NCBI GenBank assembly: GCA_964560765.1
Contig: CAZLMG010000004.1
Coordinates: 62,001-126,000, forward strand
DNA length: 64,000 nucleotides
Source of the DNA: CAZLMG01 sp964560765
GTDB lineage: Bacteria > Bdellovibrionota_B > Oligoflexia > Oligoflexales > CAZLMG01
Direction of reading: 5' to 3'
Shown piece by piece: positions 52,830 to 61,968 of this stretch. The notes below the pieces were generated by a model. The model worked only from the letters and a program-made list of their open reading frames with translations, did not search any database and was not told the DNA's origin. The translations under genes and the position numbers were made by a program. Within the stretch, counting starts at the first letter, position 1, and every line of letters starts with the position of its first letter.

Positions 52830-53786
52830 TTACCAATGATATCCGACAATAAGGTGAAGACGTTGTTCGGATTGCTTCTCGCCAATGGACTTGCCGAGGG
52901 CATCTGCTTCGGTTTGGATGTCATGGATGAGGGCAGAAACCGCCCCTTCGGTCGTCGTGGTCACCGTCGCCGAACTGTAAATCGGAACCACCAGACCCGC
53001 CCACTGACCACCAAAGAAAACGCCGTTGTCCCAGCTCCAGAGGTTGCCCAAGCCAAGACCGACAACGCCGCTGACGACATTAATGTCGCCAAGTAAGGCG
53101 TTTCCGGAATCATCAGCAAACGCATAGGAACCATGGATCTGTCGGCCGCCGATCAATGCGCTGACAAAAAAGCTATTTCCCCAAAAATAACGGGCCTGGC
53201 CCAAAGCTAAGGCGCCCGTCAGCAGGAAGCGCTCAATGCGGATATCCGCCTCTCTCTGCAACTCGGGCGCCAGATCCAGGGCTCCAGCCTCAACCAAACC
53301 ACCCCATTGCCACCGGGAACTCGAGGCATACCAAGCTTCGAGGCCGACGCCCGGTATACTACCGACGACCCCCAAACCCGCCCGTAGACCAAGCCCGCGA
53401 CGGCGCTTTTCCCGAATCAGCTCGGAACTGAGGTTCGCTGCCGATGTTGCAGCGACTGTACCGGATGCCGCCAGGCTGCCAACCTTCCAGGTGAGCTTCA
53501 TCCCGACCGTAAGCGGCGTTGGTGGCGCCTCGACTTTGATGATGGCCCGCTTGGTTTTCGCAAAACAGCGGCTGATGGTGGCCCGGGCACGCCAGCTCGG
53601 ATCCTGCCCTTGCAGCTGCACCGTGGCGCCATCCTGACAGCTGCGCAGCTCATCCGCAGTCAACTCAAGAACGGCATTGTTCACCGTGCCAACTTTGTGC
53701 ACAGTGGCTGAGTGGGCGATCCGTGGAAAAAATAAAAGGAGGAACGCCAGATACGCTCCTCCCCGATTACCAAGCCAGCTCGTCAC
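52830..53786 (-). CDS. Outer-membrane protein with N-terminal beta domain and barrel
   Basis: A 318-residue protein starting at a GTG after GGGAG. It has a signal peptide (cleavage after IAHSA), a beta-rich N-terminal domain (about 25-110, with VNNAVLELTADELRSC, holding two Cys), and from about 120 a run of alternating strands ending in LHLIVGYHW, a terminal Trp beta-signal. Sequences such as GLGLGNLWSWDNGVFFGGQW are barrel-like. Third gene of the leftward envelope unit (55264 to 52830). No family recognised. Confidence 0.72.
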   Translation of the reverse strand: MTSWLGNRGGAYLAFLLLFFPRIAHSATVHKVGTVNNAVLELTADELRSCQDGATVQLQGQDPSWRARATISRCFAKTKRAIIKVEAPPTPLTVGMKLTWKVGSLAASGTVAATSAANLSSELIREKRRRGLGLRAGLGVVGSIPGVGLEAWYASSSRWQWGGLVEAGALDLAPELQREADIRIERFLLTGALALGQARYFWGNSFFVSALIGGRQIHGSYAFADDSGNALLGDINVVSGVVGLGLGNLWSWDNGVFFGGQWAGLVVPIYSSATVTTTTEGAVSALIHDIQTEADALGKSIGEKQSEQRLHLIVGYHW

Positions 53787-53801
53787 CCTATAACTCCCGG
53801 C

Positions 53802-54809
53802 TTAGCGCAAAACTTCATCGATTTCAGCGATCACATCCTCTTGACTAGAAACGCGCCGGAGCTCTCCCAAGAACAAGCTAACCTGCGTGGAGCGATTGCG
53901 TCGGGCGCTCTCGATGTAGGCCACTTGAATCCAGGACGGCAGCCGCGCGAGAGTCATGGCCAATTCCTCACGAGCGCGCGTCAAATCACTTTCGATCGCC
54001 ATATTCGCTAGGTTCGAAAGGGTCATATTGCGGCTAACTGCATAGAGGAAGACTTGTTCATAATTGGCGTGATGAACGGGAGCTGGATACAAAGCCAGAT
54101 GTCGCAAAATCATCATGCAGGAATACACGTTGATGGATCTTTGCGTCAGTTGTCGCAGTTCTTCGATGGGGGCCAGCGCTAGATAGTCGAGAAAATCAGC
54201 AGACGCACGCTCGGGACTTAACCGAATCATGGCGCGAACAAAAGCGTCATCGCCGGTCGATAGGAGCCCCTGACGCATGTAGGTATATAAGCTGCCCAAA
54301 CGATTGGCGGAAACGGCATTTGCCATCTGCGGCAGCATGTGCGACTGCTCATTGCCACGCTCCAGCGCTACGGAAAGCTCATCTTGCGCCCATTGAGCCA
54401 CCTTCGGACTGGGCATGTTGGCTGCCAGTTGCCAGCCCAACTGCCGCGCTAGATTACGTTCATCGCGAACCAGCTTCAAAAAGATGACTTGATCCAGCTC
54501 CGCTACATGCTCCTGATAAAGCCGGACCGTGGAAAGGAGCTCCACCCCCTCCAAATCGCCACCGCGCTTGACGACTTGCTCGCGCGCCCAGATGGCTGCG
54601 GCCGGAACTTCCCTCTTGCGGTCAATGCGCTTCAGAGCCGCCTCGAGTGTATCGCCGCCGTGCGCCTGCGCGGCCTGCAGGACATCTTGCAGTGGCATTT
54701 CGTCAGTTATAGACGGCGCCTTGACCTCTTTGGGGCGCGTGGACACACAGCCTATTCCCAGGATAAAGCCAGCCACAAATGTCGTTAAAAATACTACTTG
54801 GCGCATCAT
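53802..54809 (-). CDS. HEAT-like lipoprotein
   Basis: A 335-residue lipoprotein with lipobox LGIGC at about residue 21, starting at 54809 or the adjacent ATG at 54806 (AAGGGGGCGA upstream). After the anchor it is nearly all helical, with 30-35-residue repeats such as LLSTVRLYQEHVAELDQVI and MAIESDLTRAREELAMTLARL, giving an alpha-solenoid. It probably works as a periplasmic scaffold. It is 15 bases upstream of the barrel gene and 17 downstream of the single-TM gene. Confidence 0.76.
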   Translation of the reverse strand: MMRQVVFLTTFVAGFILGIGCVSTRPKEVKAPSITDEMPLQDVLQAAQAHGGDTLEAALKRIDRKREVPAAAIWAREQVVKRGGDLEGVELLSTVRLYQEHVAELDQVIFLKLVRDERNLARQLGWQLAANMPSPKVAQWAQDELSVALERGNEQSHMLPQMANAVSANRLGSLYTYMRQGLLSTGDDAFVRAMIRLSPERASADFLDYLALAPIEELRQLTQRSINVYSCMMILRHLALYPAPVHHANYEQVFLYAVSRNMTLSNLANMAIESDLTRAREELAMTLARLPSWIQVAYIESARRNRSTQVSLFLGELRRVSSQEDVIAEIDEVLR

Positions 54810-54826
54810 TCGCCCCCTTAATTTAG

Positions 54827-55264
54827 CTATCGCTCCGCTGGTTCGACAACTGCCGAAACCTGCCCACCCAGGGCCTGCTCGAGACTATGCAGGATATCAT
54901 GAAGATTTCCCTTATGCCCGTGCGTCTTCAGGACGATTTGCGTCGTTTCTGCCTGCCGAACTGAGCGCAAGGTGACGGCCTGCGGGCGGACAGCTAGCAA
55001 CGCGGCCAAAACGCCGTCGACGTGAATGCGTCGCAAATCCGTCGTCCGGACCTTGTCGTCCATGTCGAACGCCAGCCCGACATCATCACAAAAGCCCTGT
55101 AAAAAATCCTCGAGAGTTGCCACGCGTAGGCTGGATGGCCCAGAATGACCCAGTGTCGCCCGAAGATAACTCTGTACACGCCGCAGCTGCGCCGTTTTAC
55201 GAACCAGTAAATAGCCCAAAAAGAGGAAGGCGATTCCAGATGTTATGTGAAAAACAGCGTTCAT
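54827..55264 (-). CDS. Single-pass membrane protein, first gene of the envelope unit
   Basis: A 145-residue protein with an N-terminal membrane helix (about 5-22) and a soluble domain of mixed fold. The ATG at 55264 is chosen since the preceding 72 codons give no structure; its ribosome site is not clear (AAGGAG fourteen bases off, CAGGCGA nearer). The body has two repeats of a strand-helix pattern (HVDGVLAALLAVRPQAVTL, HGHKGNLHDILHSLEQALGG), resembling a STN/secretin-like short domain, though weakly. Function unknown. Confidence 0.6.
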   Translation of the reverse strand: MNAVFHITSGIAFLFLGYLLVRKTAQLRRVQSYLRATLGHSGPSSLRVATLEDFLQGFCDDVGLAFDMDDKVRTTDLRRIHVDGVLAALLAVRPQAVTLRSVRQAETTQIVLKTHGHKGNLHDILHSLEQALGGQVSAVVEPAER

Positions 55265-55394
55265 CGCTTGTCGCCTGGCTCCTTCGCAGATTGCGAACCG
55301 ATCGTGGTAGAATTTCATTATGTCACACTTTTGATCGCCTCTAAATGCTGATGACGCGCAGCGAGCGTCGCTACATGCCCGGCAGGAACCCGTT

Positions 55395-56591
55395 ATGGCG
55401 CAAGCAAACCTACCAAAGCAGATCCTGGTCATCGACGATGATTCGACCGTAGGCCAAGCGCTTGAAGGGCCCCTATCCACCTATAAGGTGCGGGTCGTCA
55501 ATGCTCAGAATCTCGAAACAGCTATGCATCATTTCGATCATCAGATCTTTGACGTCGTGTTTGTAGAGTTAGAATTTCAACCGCTCTATGGATTATCACT
55601 GATTCAAAAGTGGCGGGCGCACCCCGACATCGAGCGCCGCTGCAGCGCCTTTGTATTGATGTCGGGCAAAGCAAAAGAACCAAAGGGAGATATGCTGGCC
55701 AGGGAGCTGGGCGATGTCGAATACATCATAAAGCCCTTCAACTCGATAAAGGTACTCCCCTACCTAAGTCGTGGCGTCGATACCAAGCGTAAGCGCTTTG
55801 CTTTTGAGCAGTTTCGCTTTCAGATCTTCCAAAAATATGAGGAAACTGAGCAGCTCGAGCCGCTGGCCCAACTACTCCGAAGTAAGCTCGCAACTCTGGG
55901 AGTTCGGGGTGTTATGCTGCTTGTGGAGCTGTACGAAAAAGCAGGAAAATACGAAGACGCTCTCAACTTCATCACCAAGATTATGGAAAGAGATCCAGGC
56001 AACGTCGCCTGCCTGTATACCCGCGGCCGACTGCTTCTGCGCATGACTCGCTATGACGAAGCCCTGACCTTTCTTGAAAAGGCCTCTGCCAGTGCCCCAC
56101 TCAATTTGGAGCGCCTGCAGGATATGGCGGAAGTTTACATGCAATTGAAGGACCCTGATCAGTCCGTGGTATCCATGCGCTCGCTGGTGGATCACTCGCC
56201 CGAAAAACCAGACCTTAAATATGAGATGTCGCAAAAGTTGCGTGAGCATGGCTTTGAGCAACATGCAGCAAACTTTTCTCGAGAAAATTCCAGCCCCATG
56301 GACGTCATTCGCTACTACAACAATCGGGCTATTGCCCTCACCAAGTTGGGCGACCATGAAGGTGCCGTTCAAGAGTACCAGCAGGCTCTTACCGTGTTTC
56401 CTGAGAGTCGAGAGAACTTTCGCCTTCACTATAATCTAGCGTTGGCGATGATCAAAATCCGCACTCTCGATAACTATCAAAAGGCTTTGTCGCATTTGCA
56501 GAAGTGCTTGGAAATGAAGCCAGACTTTGACAAGGCCAAATCGACTCTTGAGATCATCGAAAAGACCCTGGCCGCTCAGAAGGCGAGTTAG
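55395..56591 (+). CDS. Pseudo-receiver plus TPR protein
   Basis: A 398-residue cytosolic protein. Residues 7-130 form a response-regulator receiver: acidic pocket D14-D15-D16 in VIDDDS, and the conserved Lys113 in YIIKPF. The phosphorylated Asp is replaced by Glu58 (FVELEF where a DxN/DxD is normal), so the domain may be locked in an active-like state. From about 150 to 390 come at least five TPR repeats (GKYEDALNFITKIMERDPGN, YDEALTFLEKASASAP, GDHEGAVQEYQQALTVFP). It leads the rightward envelope unit, seven bases before the OM protein gene. Confidence 0.87.
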   Translation: MAQANLPKQILVIDDDSTVGQALEGPLSTYKVRVVNAQNLETAMHHFDHQIFDVVFVELEFQPLYGLSLIQKWRAHPDIERRCSAFVLMSGKAKEPKGDMLARELGDVEYIIKPFNSIKVLPYLSRGVDTKRKRFAFEQFRFQIFQKYEETEQLEPLAQLLRSKLATLGVRGVMLLVELYEKAGKYEDALNFITKIMERDPGNVACLYTRGRLLLRMTRYDEALTFLEKASASAPLNLERLQDMAEVYMQLKDPDQSVVSMRSLVDHSPEKPDLKYEMSQKLREHGFEQHAANFSRENSSPMDVIRYYNNRAIALTKLGDHEGAVQEYQQALTVFPESRENFRLHYNLALAMIKIRTLDNYQKALSHLQKCLEMKPDFDKAKSTLEIIEKTLAAQKAS

Positions 56592-56598
56592 CAACGGC

Positions 56599-57411
56599 AT
56601 GTGGCGACGGCACCTTTCCTCCCTATCCTCAGTCAGTGCCGTTTGTTTGCTGTCTGCAAACCTAGGCATGGCGGACATTTCCAGTACACAGCGCCTGAGC
56701 CATTGGTTTAATGCCCATTTATTAGCAGAGCGCGAAGCGCAGGTGAACGTCCTTGGCAACGTCAAATTCGGACTTTTGCCGGATCTGGAAATCGGGACGC
56801 AGGCGGCCATGCTCGGCCTGCTTAGCTCTCCCAACTTTTACGTCAAACATCGGATGTTCACCGGCGACGCATTTACAACTAGCTTTGTTAGCCACCTGTA
56901 TGGACTGCGGCTCCCTCTGTCCGCTAACCCAGAAAAAGACGACGAAGCCAATAACGCAGAAGGATCGGCGAATGCTGCCGGTGATACCTATCATCTTGAT
57001 CTATTATTCGGGTTCGTCGGCATCACGACCACCCATGCTCTCGATTCAAAACAAGATTTGAGTTGGGGCGTCTACGACATTTACTTGGGTTTCAACGATC
57101 CCTATTTGGATATCGAGGGGCGCATACACGCCGTAGGTGCGGGCGTCAGTTATGACTTTATCCTAACTCCGAATATTGCATTCACCGGTATCGTCCTCAT
57201 CCCTGCTTATGCCAATGTCGCGGTTGAATCCGAGATCGGCGATATCGTCGGTAATATCAACATGCTCACGGCACAGGCCAAGTCATCATTTGCCGGTTTG
57301 GGCATGGCGACGGTGACATTTAGTGGCAAGACCCTAAACCTAGAGGGTGGGGCCATCGCCACTCCGACTGTGGTACGGCCCTACATAAATGTATTTTGGA
57401 GATTCCCATGA
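56599..57411 (+). CDS. Secreted, probably outer-membrane protein of unknown function
   Basis: A 270-residue protein starting at MWRRHLSSLSSVSAV, with signal-peptide cleavage near NLGMAD. It has regularly alternating strands with Gly and Tyr (HLDLLFGFVGITT, WGVYDIYLGFNDP, GAGVSYDFILTPNIAFTGI) and ends in PYINVFWRFP, an aromatic-rich last strand with one extra Pro. It is likely a beta-barrel. Its TGA overlaps the ATG of the metalloprotease-like lipoprotein gene (ATGA). Confidence 0.7.
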   Translation: MWRRHLSSLSSVSAVCLLSANLGMADISSTQRLSHWFNAHLLAEREAQVNVLGNVKFGLLPDLEIGTQAAMLGLLSSPNFYVKHRMFTGDAFTTSFVSHLYGLRLPLSANPEKDDEANNAEGSANAAGDTYHLDLLFGFVGITTTHALDSKQDLSWGVYDIYLGFNDPYLDIEGRIHAVGAGVSYDFILTPNIAFTGIVLIPAYANVAVESEIGDIVGNINMLTAQAKSSFAGLGMATVTFSGKTLNLEGGAIATPTVVRPYINVFWRFP

Positions 57412-58550
57412 GCCGGCTTACCGAATATCCGTCCAGGGCAGTCATATCCCTGGCACTGATCCTCGCTGTGAGCAGCTGCGGTTCTGCCCTTGAGGCCCCT
57501 GATGCGCCCTTTCGTGCGCGTCTACTGATATCCACAGACTCAGGGTATCGCCTGCAGACAGCGACTTTCTCCACACTCACGGATGTGGACAGTGTTAGTG
57601 GCACTGTTGCCAAACTCATTGGTGGCGCGAGTATCGACGTCGAAGCAGAGATTGACGAGATCATTAATCCTAGTACCGCGGGGGATTTGTACATCGATCC
57701 TGGACACGCGCCGCGCATCAATTATGTGATCAAAAATGGCGTCATCTATCCCCGCAACTATGCATCGCTCGAAATGCTGAACGTTTATTACCAGTATGAA
57801 ACGTCTATATTATTTTGGCGCGACCATTTGGACTTGGACTTAGCTGACTTTGGCAAGTTGCGCTTGCTCTATGCGCCCACGATTGGTGTCGATCGCCCAG
57901 AGGCCAGCATCGCCCAGACGCCGAAGATCAACGCGGCCTTTTTCCCTGGTCCGCGCGACTTTCTCTTTTTTAAAACGTCCCGCCTTGAGGAAGTCCCGAT
58001 AAATCTGAATTTGGCGGTCGTTGCCCATGAATTTGGCCACGCCATCGTCGATTATAAATTTGCCAAGAAAGATCCATCGGTATATTTCGATGCCTCGGAA
58101 ACAGCAGATGTTGAATTGCGTGGCATCAACGAAGGAATCTCCGACTTCTTTGCCTATATGGTGACGCAGCGGGAAGATGAGTTTCAACAATCATTATCGA
58201 AGCTCATGGCGGATCGAACTCTCCCCGTAGCTTGGACCTACAGTACTTTGAGTGACAGTGGCTGCGGCGGGGGACCGTACTGTAAGGGTTCCATTTTGGC
58301 GTCCGCACTCTTTGAGATCACCAGCAGTACGAACAAAACGGCAGTCGAAGTCGGCCGCATCGTCTATGAAGCTCTCGTGCCATTTCGCGATGAGTGGGAT
58401 AGCAATAAGCTCAGCGATGAGTTTGATTATCACCTATTCATTAAACACATTGTCAGTGGCTTTGAGACCAGTGAACAAGCAGGTGTTTGTGAAGTGTTTG
58501 AGCGCTGGTTTGATGTGCCGGCAGTTTCCAGCAACATGGGATGCCCATGA
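57408..58550 (+). CDS. Lipoprotein with thermolysin-type zinc motif (HEFGH...NEGISD)
   Basis: A 380-residue lipoprotein starting at the ATG overlapping the preceding stop, with TGGAGA six bases upstream. The lipobox is VSSC (Cys24). HEFGH (207-211) gives two zinc His and the catalytic Glu; thirty residues later NEGISD (241-246) supplies the third ligand Glu, as in M4/thermolysin-like gluzincins. No family-typical C-terminal His is clearly seen. It is distant from known M4 enzymes and probably cell-surface- or periplasm-facing. It overlaps the next gene by four bases. Confidence 0.83.
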   Translation: MSRLTEYPSRAVISLALILAVSSCGSALEAPDAPFRARLLISTDSGYRLQTATFSTLTDVDSVSGTVAKLIGGASIDVEAEIDEIINPSTAGDLYIDPGHAPRINYVIKNGVIYPRNYASLEMLNVYYQYETSILFWRDHLDLDLADFGKLRLLYAPTIGVDRPEASIAQTPKINAAFFPGPRDFLFFKTSRLEEVPINLNLAVVAHEFGHAIVDYKFAKKDPSVYFDASETADVELRGINEGISDFFAYMVTQREDEFQQSLSKLMADRTLPVAWTYSTLSDSGCGGGPYCKGSILASALFEITSSTNKTAVEVGRIVYEALVPFRDEWDSNKLSDEFDYHLFIKHIVSGFETSEQAGVCEVFERWFDVPAVSSNMGCP

Positions 58551-59128
58551 TGAAATATAGGACAACACTCAGGATGGTGATGGCGATAACTGCCGTCTTG
58601 CACGGCAGCATGGCCACTGGCATCGATGCGGACGACGGTCAGCACCACGCATTGCGCATTGGCCGCTTTCTACGCAGTACGGAAGAGGGAGGATCTGTCC
58701 AATCTTACCGCAGTGGATCGAGCATCAGCTACAGTCATCCAGGTGGTCGGCGGATGAGTATCGGTTTTGAATTCAGCATGCTGGACAACGAAGACGAACA
58801 GTCGAAACGGCTGACCGTCAGTGAAGAACAAAACGTACTTTGGATTTATGGCGAAGCAGCCTACCCATGGCTGTTCCGCTACCGAATCGCCGCTGGACCA
58901 AGCCTAGCATATGGAAAAACGACGATCACATTTGACGAGAAATCTGAGTCGTTCAACCATCGAGATCAAGGCTGGGCGGCACGCATTGCTATCGACTATA
59001 TGGCACACGCCTGTTGCGAAGTGGTTGGTTCCGTGCTTTACCAGAAATGGAACACAGGGCCCGATGACGCGCTGGTGTGGGGTGTGGGACTGACGGCAAA
59101 TCTCGACAGCATCAAGCAAATGCTGTAG
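58547..59128 (+). CDS. Small outer-membrane barrel protein
   Basis: A 193-residue protein, started at the ATG that overlaps the preceding TGA (58547) or the next ATG (58550). It has a signal peptide (cleavage near SMATG) and eight or so alternating strands (SSISYSHPGGRRMSIGFEFSM-like, VLWIYGEAAYPWLFRYRI, AARIAIDYMAHACCEVVG). The C-terminus VGLTANLDSIKQML lacks a terminal aromatic residue, an oddity for a barrel. Last gene of the rightward unit. Confidence 0.65.
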   Translation: MMKYRTTLRMVMAITAVLHGSMATGIDADDGQHHALRIGRFLRSTEEGGSVQSYRSGSSISYSHPGGRRMSIGFEFSMLDNEDEQSKRLTVSEEQNVLWIYGEAAYPWLFRYRIAAGPSLAYGKTTITFDEKSESFNHRDQGWAARIAIDYMAHACCEVVGSVLYQKWNTGPDDALVWGVGLTANLDSIKQML

Positions 59129-59138
59129 CGCTTAACAC

Positions 59139-59564
59139 TTAACGCTTCCAACCTGCAGTGCCGTCGTGGACATCGCGATAGCAAACCGATTTATCCTTGG
59201 TGCAAATGAAACTCACCAGCCGATATCCTAGCTTGCCACTCTGCGCCTGTGGCGGTACGGATGCAGTCACGGAAAAGCCCGGCATTTGCTCATTCAGCTG
59301 TGGTCGCGCCAACTTCTTCGTCTCAATCGTCAACCCTCCGGCATCCTTAATTTCCAGCGACCAGGGGCCTTCCAAATTGATACCCATATCTGAATTCGGC
59401 ACAACCTTGAACTGCACGGTCAACATACCGGGGGCATCCGCTTTAGCACCTGCGGAAAACTGGGTTGTTGCTTCAACATTTGAATGCTTACCGGTACTCG
59501 CGGCATGCGCTGCAATGGAGCAGAATGCACAAAAGGTGGCGACTAGCTTGATGAACGACTGCAT
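59139..59564 (-). CDS. Secreted beta-rich hypothetical protein
   Basis: A 141-residue protein with a signal peptide (cleavage near AAHAAS) and GGAGGG before the ATG. It is a beta-sandwich by pattern (LTVQFKVVPNSDMGINLEG, WSLEIKDAGGLTI, FSVTASVPPQAQSGKLGYR) and carries a Cys pair in FICTKDKSVCYRD. The layout (N-terminal beta domain with two Cys near the end) recalls the periplasmic alpha domain of DsbD, but the similarity is weak. It converges on the barrel gene, ten bases away. Confidence 0.65.
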   Translation of the reverse strand: MQSFIKLVATFCAFCSIAAHAASTGKHSNVEATTQFSAGAKADAPGMLTVQFKVVPNSDMGINLEGPWSLEIKDAGGLTIETKKLARPQLNEQMPGFSVTASVPPQAQSGKLGYRLVSFICTKDKSVCYRDVHDGTAGWKR

Positions 59565-59607
59565 AAACCCTCCAAGGTAAGCGCCCCGAGCGGGCTGGCA
59601 AAACTCG

Positions 59608-61875
59608 CTAGCTCTTCGTCTTGAAGACGCTGCGGCGCTCGACGCTGATAACGTTACTAATGCGTTCGAGCTTGTTGATGACCGCTTGCAGCTGCTTCAA
59701 CCCGTGCAACCCAAGCTCGAAGTCCAGGATACCATGCATTTCTTGGTCGACGCGAATCTCAGCCTTTTGAATGTTGGCTCCACACTTAGAAATAACGTCT
59801 GTGACTTCAGCTAAAACACCAGTGCGGTCCTTAGTAATGATGCGCACATAGGCCGTATGATAGGACGGCGTCTCCTCCGAAGTCCACGACACATCGATGC
59901 GCCGATGTGGGTCTGTATCCAGGGCCCGCGGACAACTGGTGCGATGCACCGTGACACCGCGGCCACGGGTGATAAATCCGATGATTTCTTCACCCGGCAG
60001 TGGATTACAGCACTTGCCGAAATTGACGAGGACGCGATCAAGACCGGAAACTAGGACGCCATGCTTTTGAGCGCGAGACTTGGCGGCATCGCCGGTTGGT
60101 GGCGGGTTGTCTTTCGCCGGCTTCGCGACCGGCTCTTTGCCAGGAACCAACGGCTTGCGATTTGGATAAACTTTGGCGACTAGGTCGTTAGCTTCATACT
60201 TGCCGTAGCCAATCGCGATCAGAACATCATCAAACTTAGCCTCACGCGCAGCCTTCACAAATTGATCGGCGTCCGATCCTGAACGAACCGACTGCAAATC
60301 CAGGCCCAAACGTTCCAGCTCTTGTCCTAAAACCTCTTCGCCGATGCCGTAACTACGATCACGCTGCTCAGACCGAAGAGCCGAACGAATTTTATTACGC
60401 GCTTTCGAGGTCGTGACAAAATTAAGCCAATCCTTGCGCGGACGTTGATTGGGAGAAGTTAGAATTTCGACGATATCGCCCGACTGCAAGGTACGCTTGA
60501 TGGGCACCATACGCCCATTAACCTTGACGCCAATCGTCTTTAGGCCAATGTCGGTATGAACGCCAAAGGCAAAGTCCAGAGCCGTGGCATTCAGCGGAAG
60601 AGAAATCACATCGCCCTTGGGCGTAAAAACAAAGATCTCCTCATCAAACAAATCTACTTTGACTGCTTCGAGGAATTCGTTAGGATCCTGCAACTCGCTT
60701 TGCCACTGCACGATCTGCCGCAGCCAAGAAAACTTTTTCAGATCCTCCTGCCCCATACCAGCATCGTTTCGCTCTTTGTAGGCCCAGTGGGCCGCGATTC
60801 CGAGCTCGCAGATATCATGCATCTCGCGCGTTCGAATCTGGATCTCGGCCGGCTCGCCATTGGGGCGAATGACTGTCGTATGCAACGACTGATACATGTT
60901 CGCCTTGGGCATCGCGATATAGTCTTTGAATCGCCCCGGCATGGGCTTCCACATGGCGTGGACGATCCCTAGCGCTTCGTAACAATCTTTCAGGCCAGGA
61001 ACGATGATGCGAAAGGCAAAGAGATCGTGCACGTCCTCAAATTCCATGCGGCGATCGACCATCTTTTTGTAGATGGAATAGAAGTGCTTGGGACGGCCAA
61101 ACACAAGCGCGTCCTTAAAGCCGTACTTCTCCAACTCCTTCTTTAAGATAGCAATGACGTCGTCGATATACCGCTGCCGCTCGGTGCGCTTCTTGGAAAC
61201 TTTGTCACTAATCTCTTTGTAGATATCGTACTTTAACGTGCGCAGACAGAGATCTTCCAGCTCGCTTTTGATGCCATAGATTCCTAGGCGGTTCGCCAGC
61301 GGTGCATAAATGTCCAAAGTTTCTTGCGCGATCCGCACACCCTTATCGGGCGGCATGGCACCAATGGTACGCATATTGTGCAAGCGATCACCGAGCTTGA
61401 TCAAGATGACGCGAATGTCCTTGGCCATGGCCATGATCATCTTGCGGAAGTTCTCAGCCAACTTTTCCTGATTCGACTGGAATTTAATCTTGCTGATCTT
61501 GGTAAGGCCATCGACTAGATCGGCCACTTGAGCGCCGAAAAGGTCGCGAATCTCATCGAGTGTGGCACAAGTGTCTTCCACCGTGTCGTGCAGGACAGCC
61601 GCAATAACCGAATGCAGGTCCACTCGCATGGACGTCAAAATGGTCGCAACTTCGAGGGGATGAGTAATGTAAGGCTCACCGGAGCGACGCATCTGGTTCT
61701 TGTGGCAACGAGAAGCGTATTCATAGGCGCGATCGAGGACGGACAAGTCCTGATGCGGCATATACTCTTTTACAGCTTGTAGGAGGGTTTGAAACGCAGA
61801 TTCCGGCGTCACCTCGCGCGACTTTTCTTTCGGCGGATAGGTGCTGACACGGAGCTGTTCACTTGCGCTAGCCAT
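59608..61875 (-). CDS. rel: Bifunctional (p)ppGpp synthetase/hydrolase (Rel/SpoT)
   Basis: A 755-residue long RSH protein. The ATG at 61875 has GCGGAAG upstream. The hydrolase HD domain is intact (H72 in THPLEVA, H96-D97 in LHDTVED). The synthetase has FEDVHDLFAFRI and GRFKDYIAMPKANMYQSLHTT; the RFKD form is typical of bifunctional enzymes rather than RelA. A TGS domain (about 405-465, DLFDEEIFVFTPKGDVI), a zinc-finger-like CCNPLPG block and a C-terminal ACT domain follow. It sets the stringent response. It is preceded by gmk with 93 bases between. Confidence 0.96.
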   Translation of the reverse strand: MASASEQLRVSTYPPKEKSREVTPESAFQTLLQAVKEYMPHQDLSVLDRAYEYASRCHKNQMRRSGEPYITHPLEVATILTSMRVDLHSVIAAVLHDTVEDTCATLDEIRDLFGAQVADLVDGLTKISKIKFQSNQEKLAENFRKMIMAMAKDIRVILIKLGDRLHNMRTIGAMPPDKGVRIAQETLDIYAPLANRLGIYGIKSELEDLCLRTLKYDIYKEISDKVSKKRTERQRYIDDVIAILKKELEKYGFKDALVFGRPKHFYSIYKKMVDRRMEFEDVHDLFAFRIIVPGLKDCYEALGIVHAMWKPMPGRFKDYIAMPKANMYQSLHTTVIRPNGEPAEIQIRTREMHDICELGIAAHWAYKERNDAGMGQEDLKKFSWLRQIVQWQSELQDPNEFLEAVKVDLFDEEIFVFTPKGDVISLPLNATALDFAFGVHTDIGLKTIGVKVNGRMVPIKRTLQSGDIVEILTSPNQRPRKDWLNFVTTSKARNKIRSALRSEQRDRSYGIGEEVLGQELERLGLDLQSVRSGSDADQFVKAAREAKFDDVLIAIGYGKYEANDLVAKVYPNRKPLVPGKEPVAKPAKDNPPPTGDAAKSRAQKHGVLVSGLDRVLVNFGKCCNPLPGEEIIGFITRGRGVTVHRTSCPRALDTDPHRRIDVSWTSEETPSYHTAYVRIITKDRTGVLAEVTDVISKCGANIQKAEIRVDQEMHGILDFELGLHGLKQLQAVINKLERISNVISVERRSVFKTKS

Positions 61876-61968
61876 CAAACTTCCGCATGCATCGTTGCGA
61901 CACCAGGACACACCGCCTATCTTACTTATTTTACTTCGGCATTTCGCCAAAATTCTTGACGGTGAACC

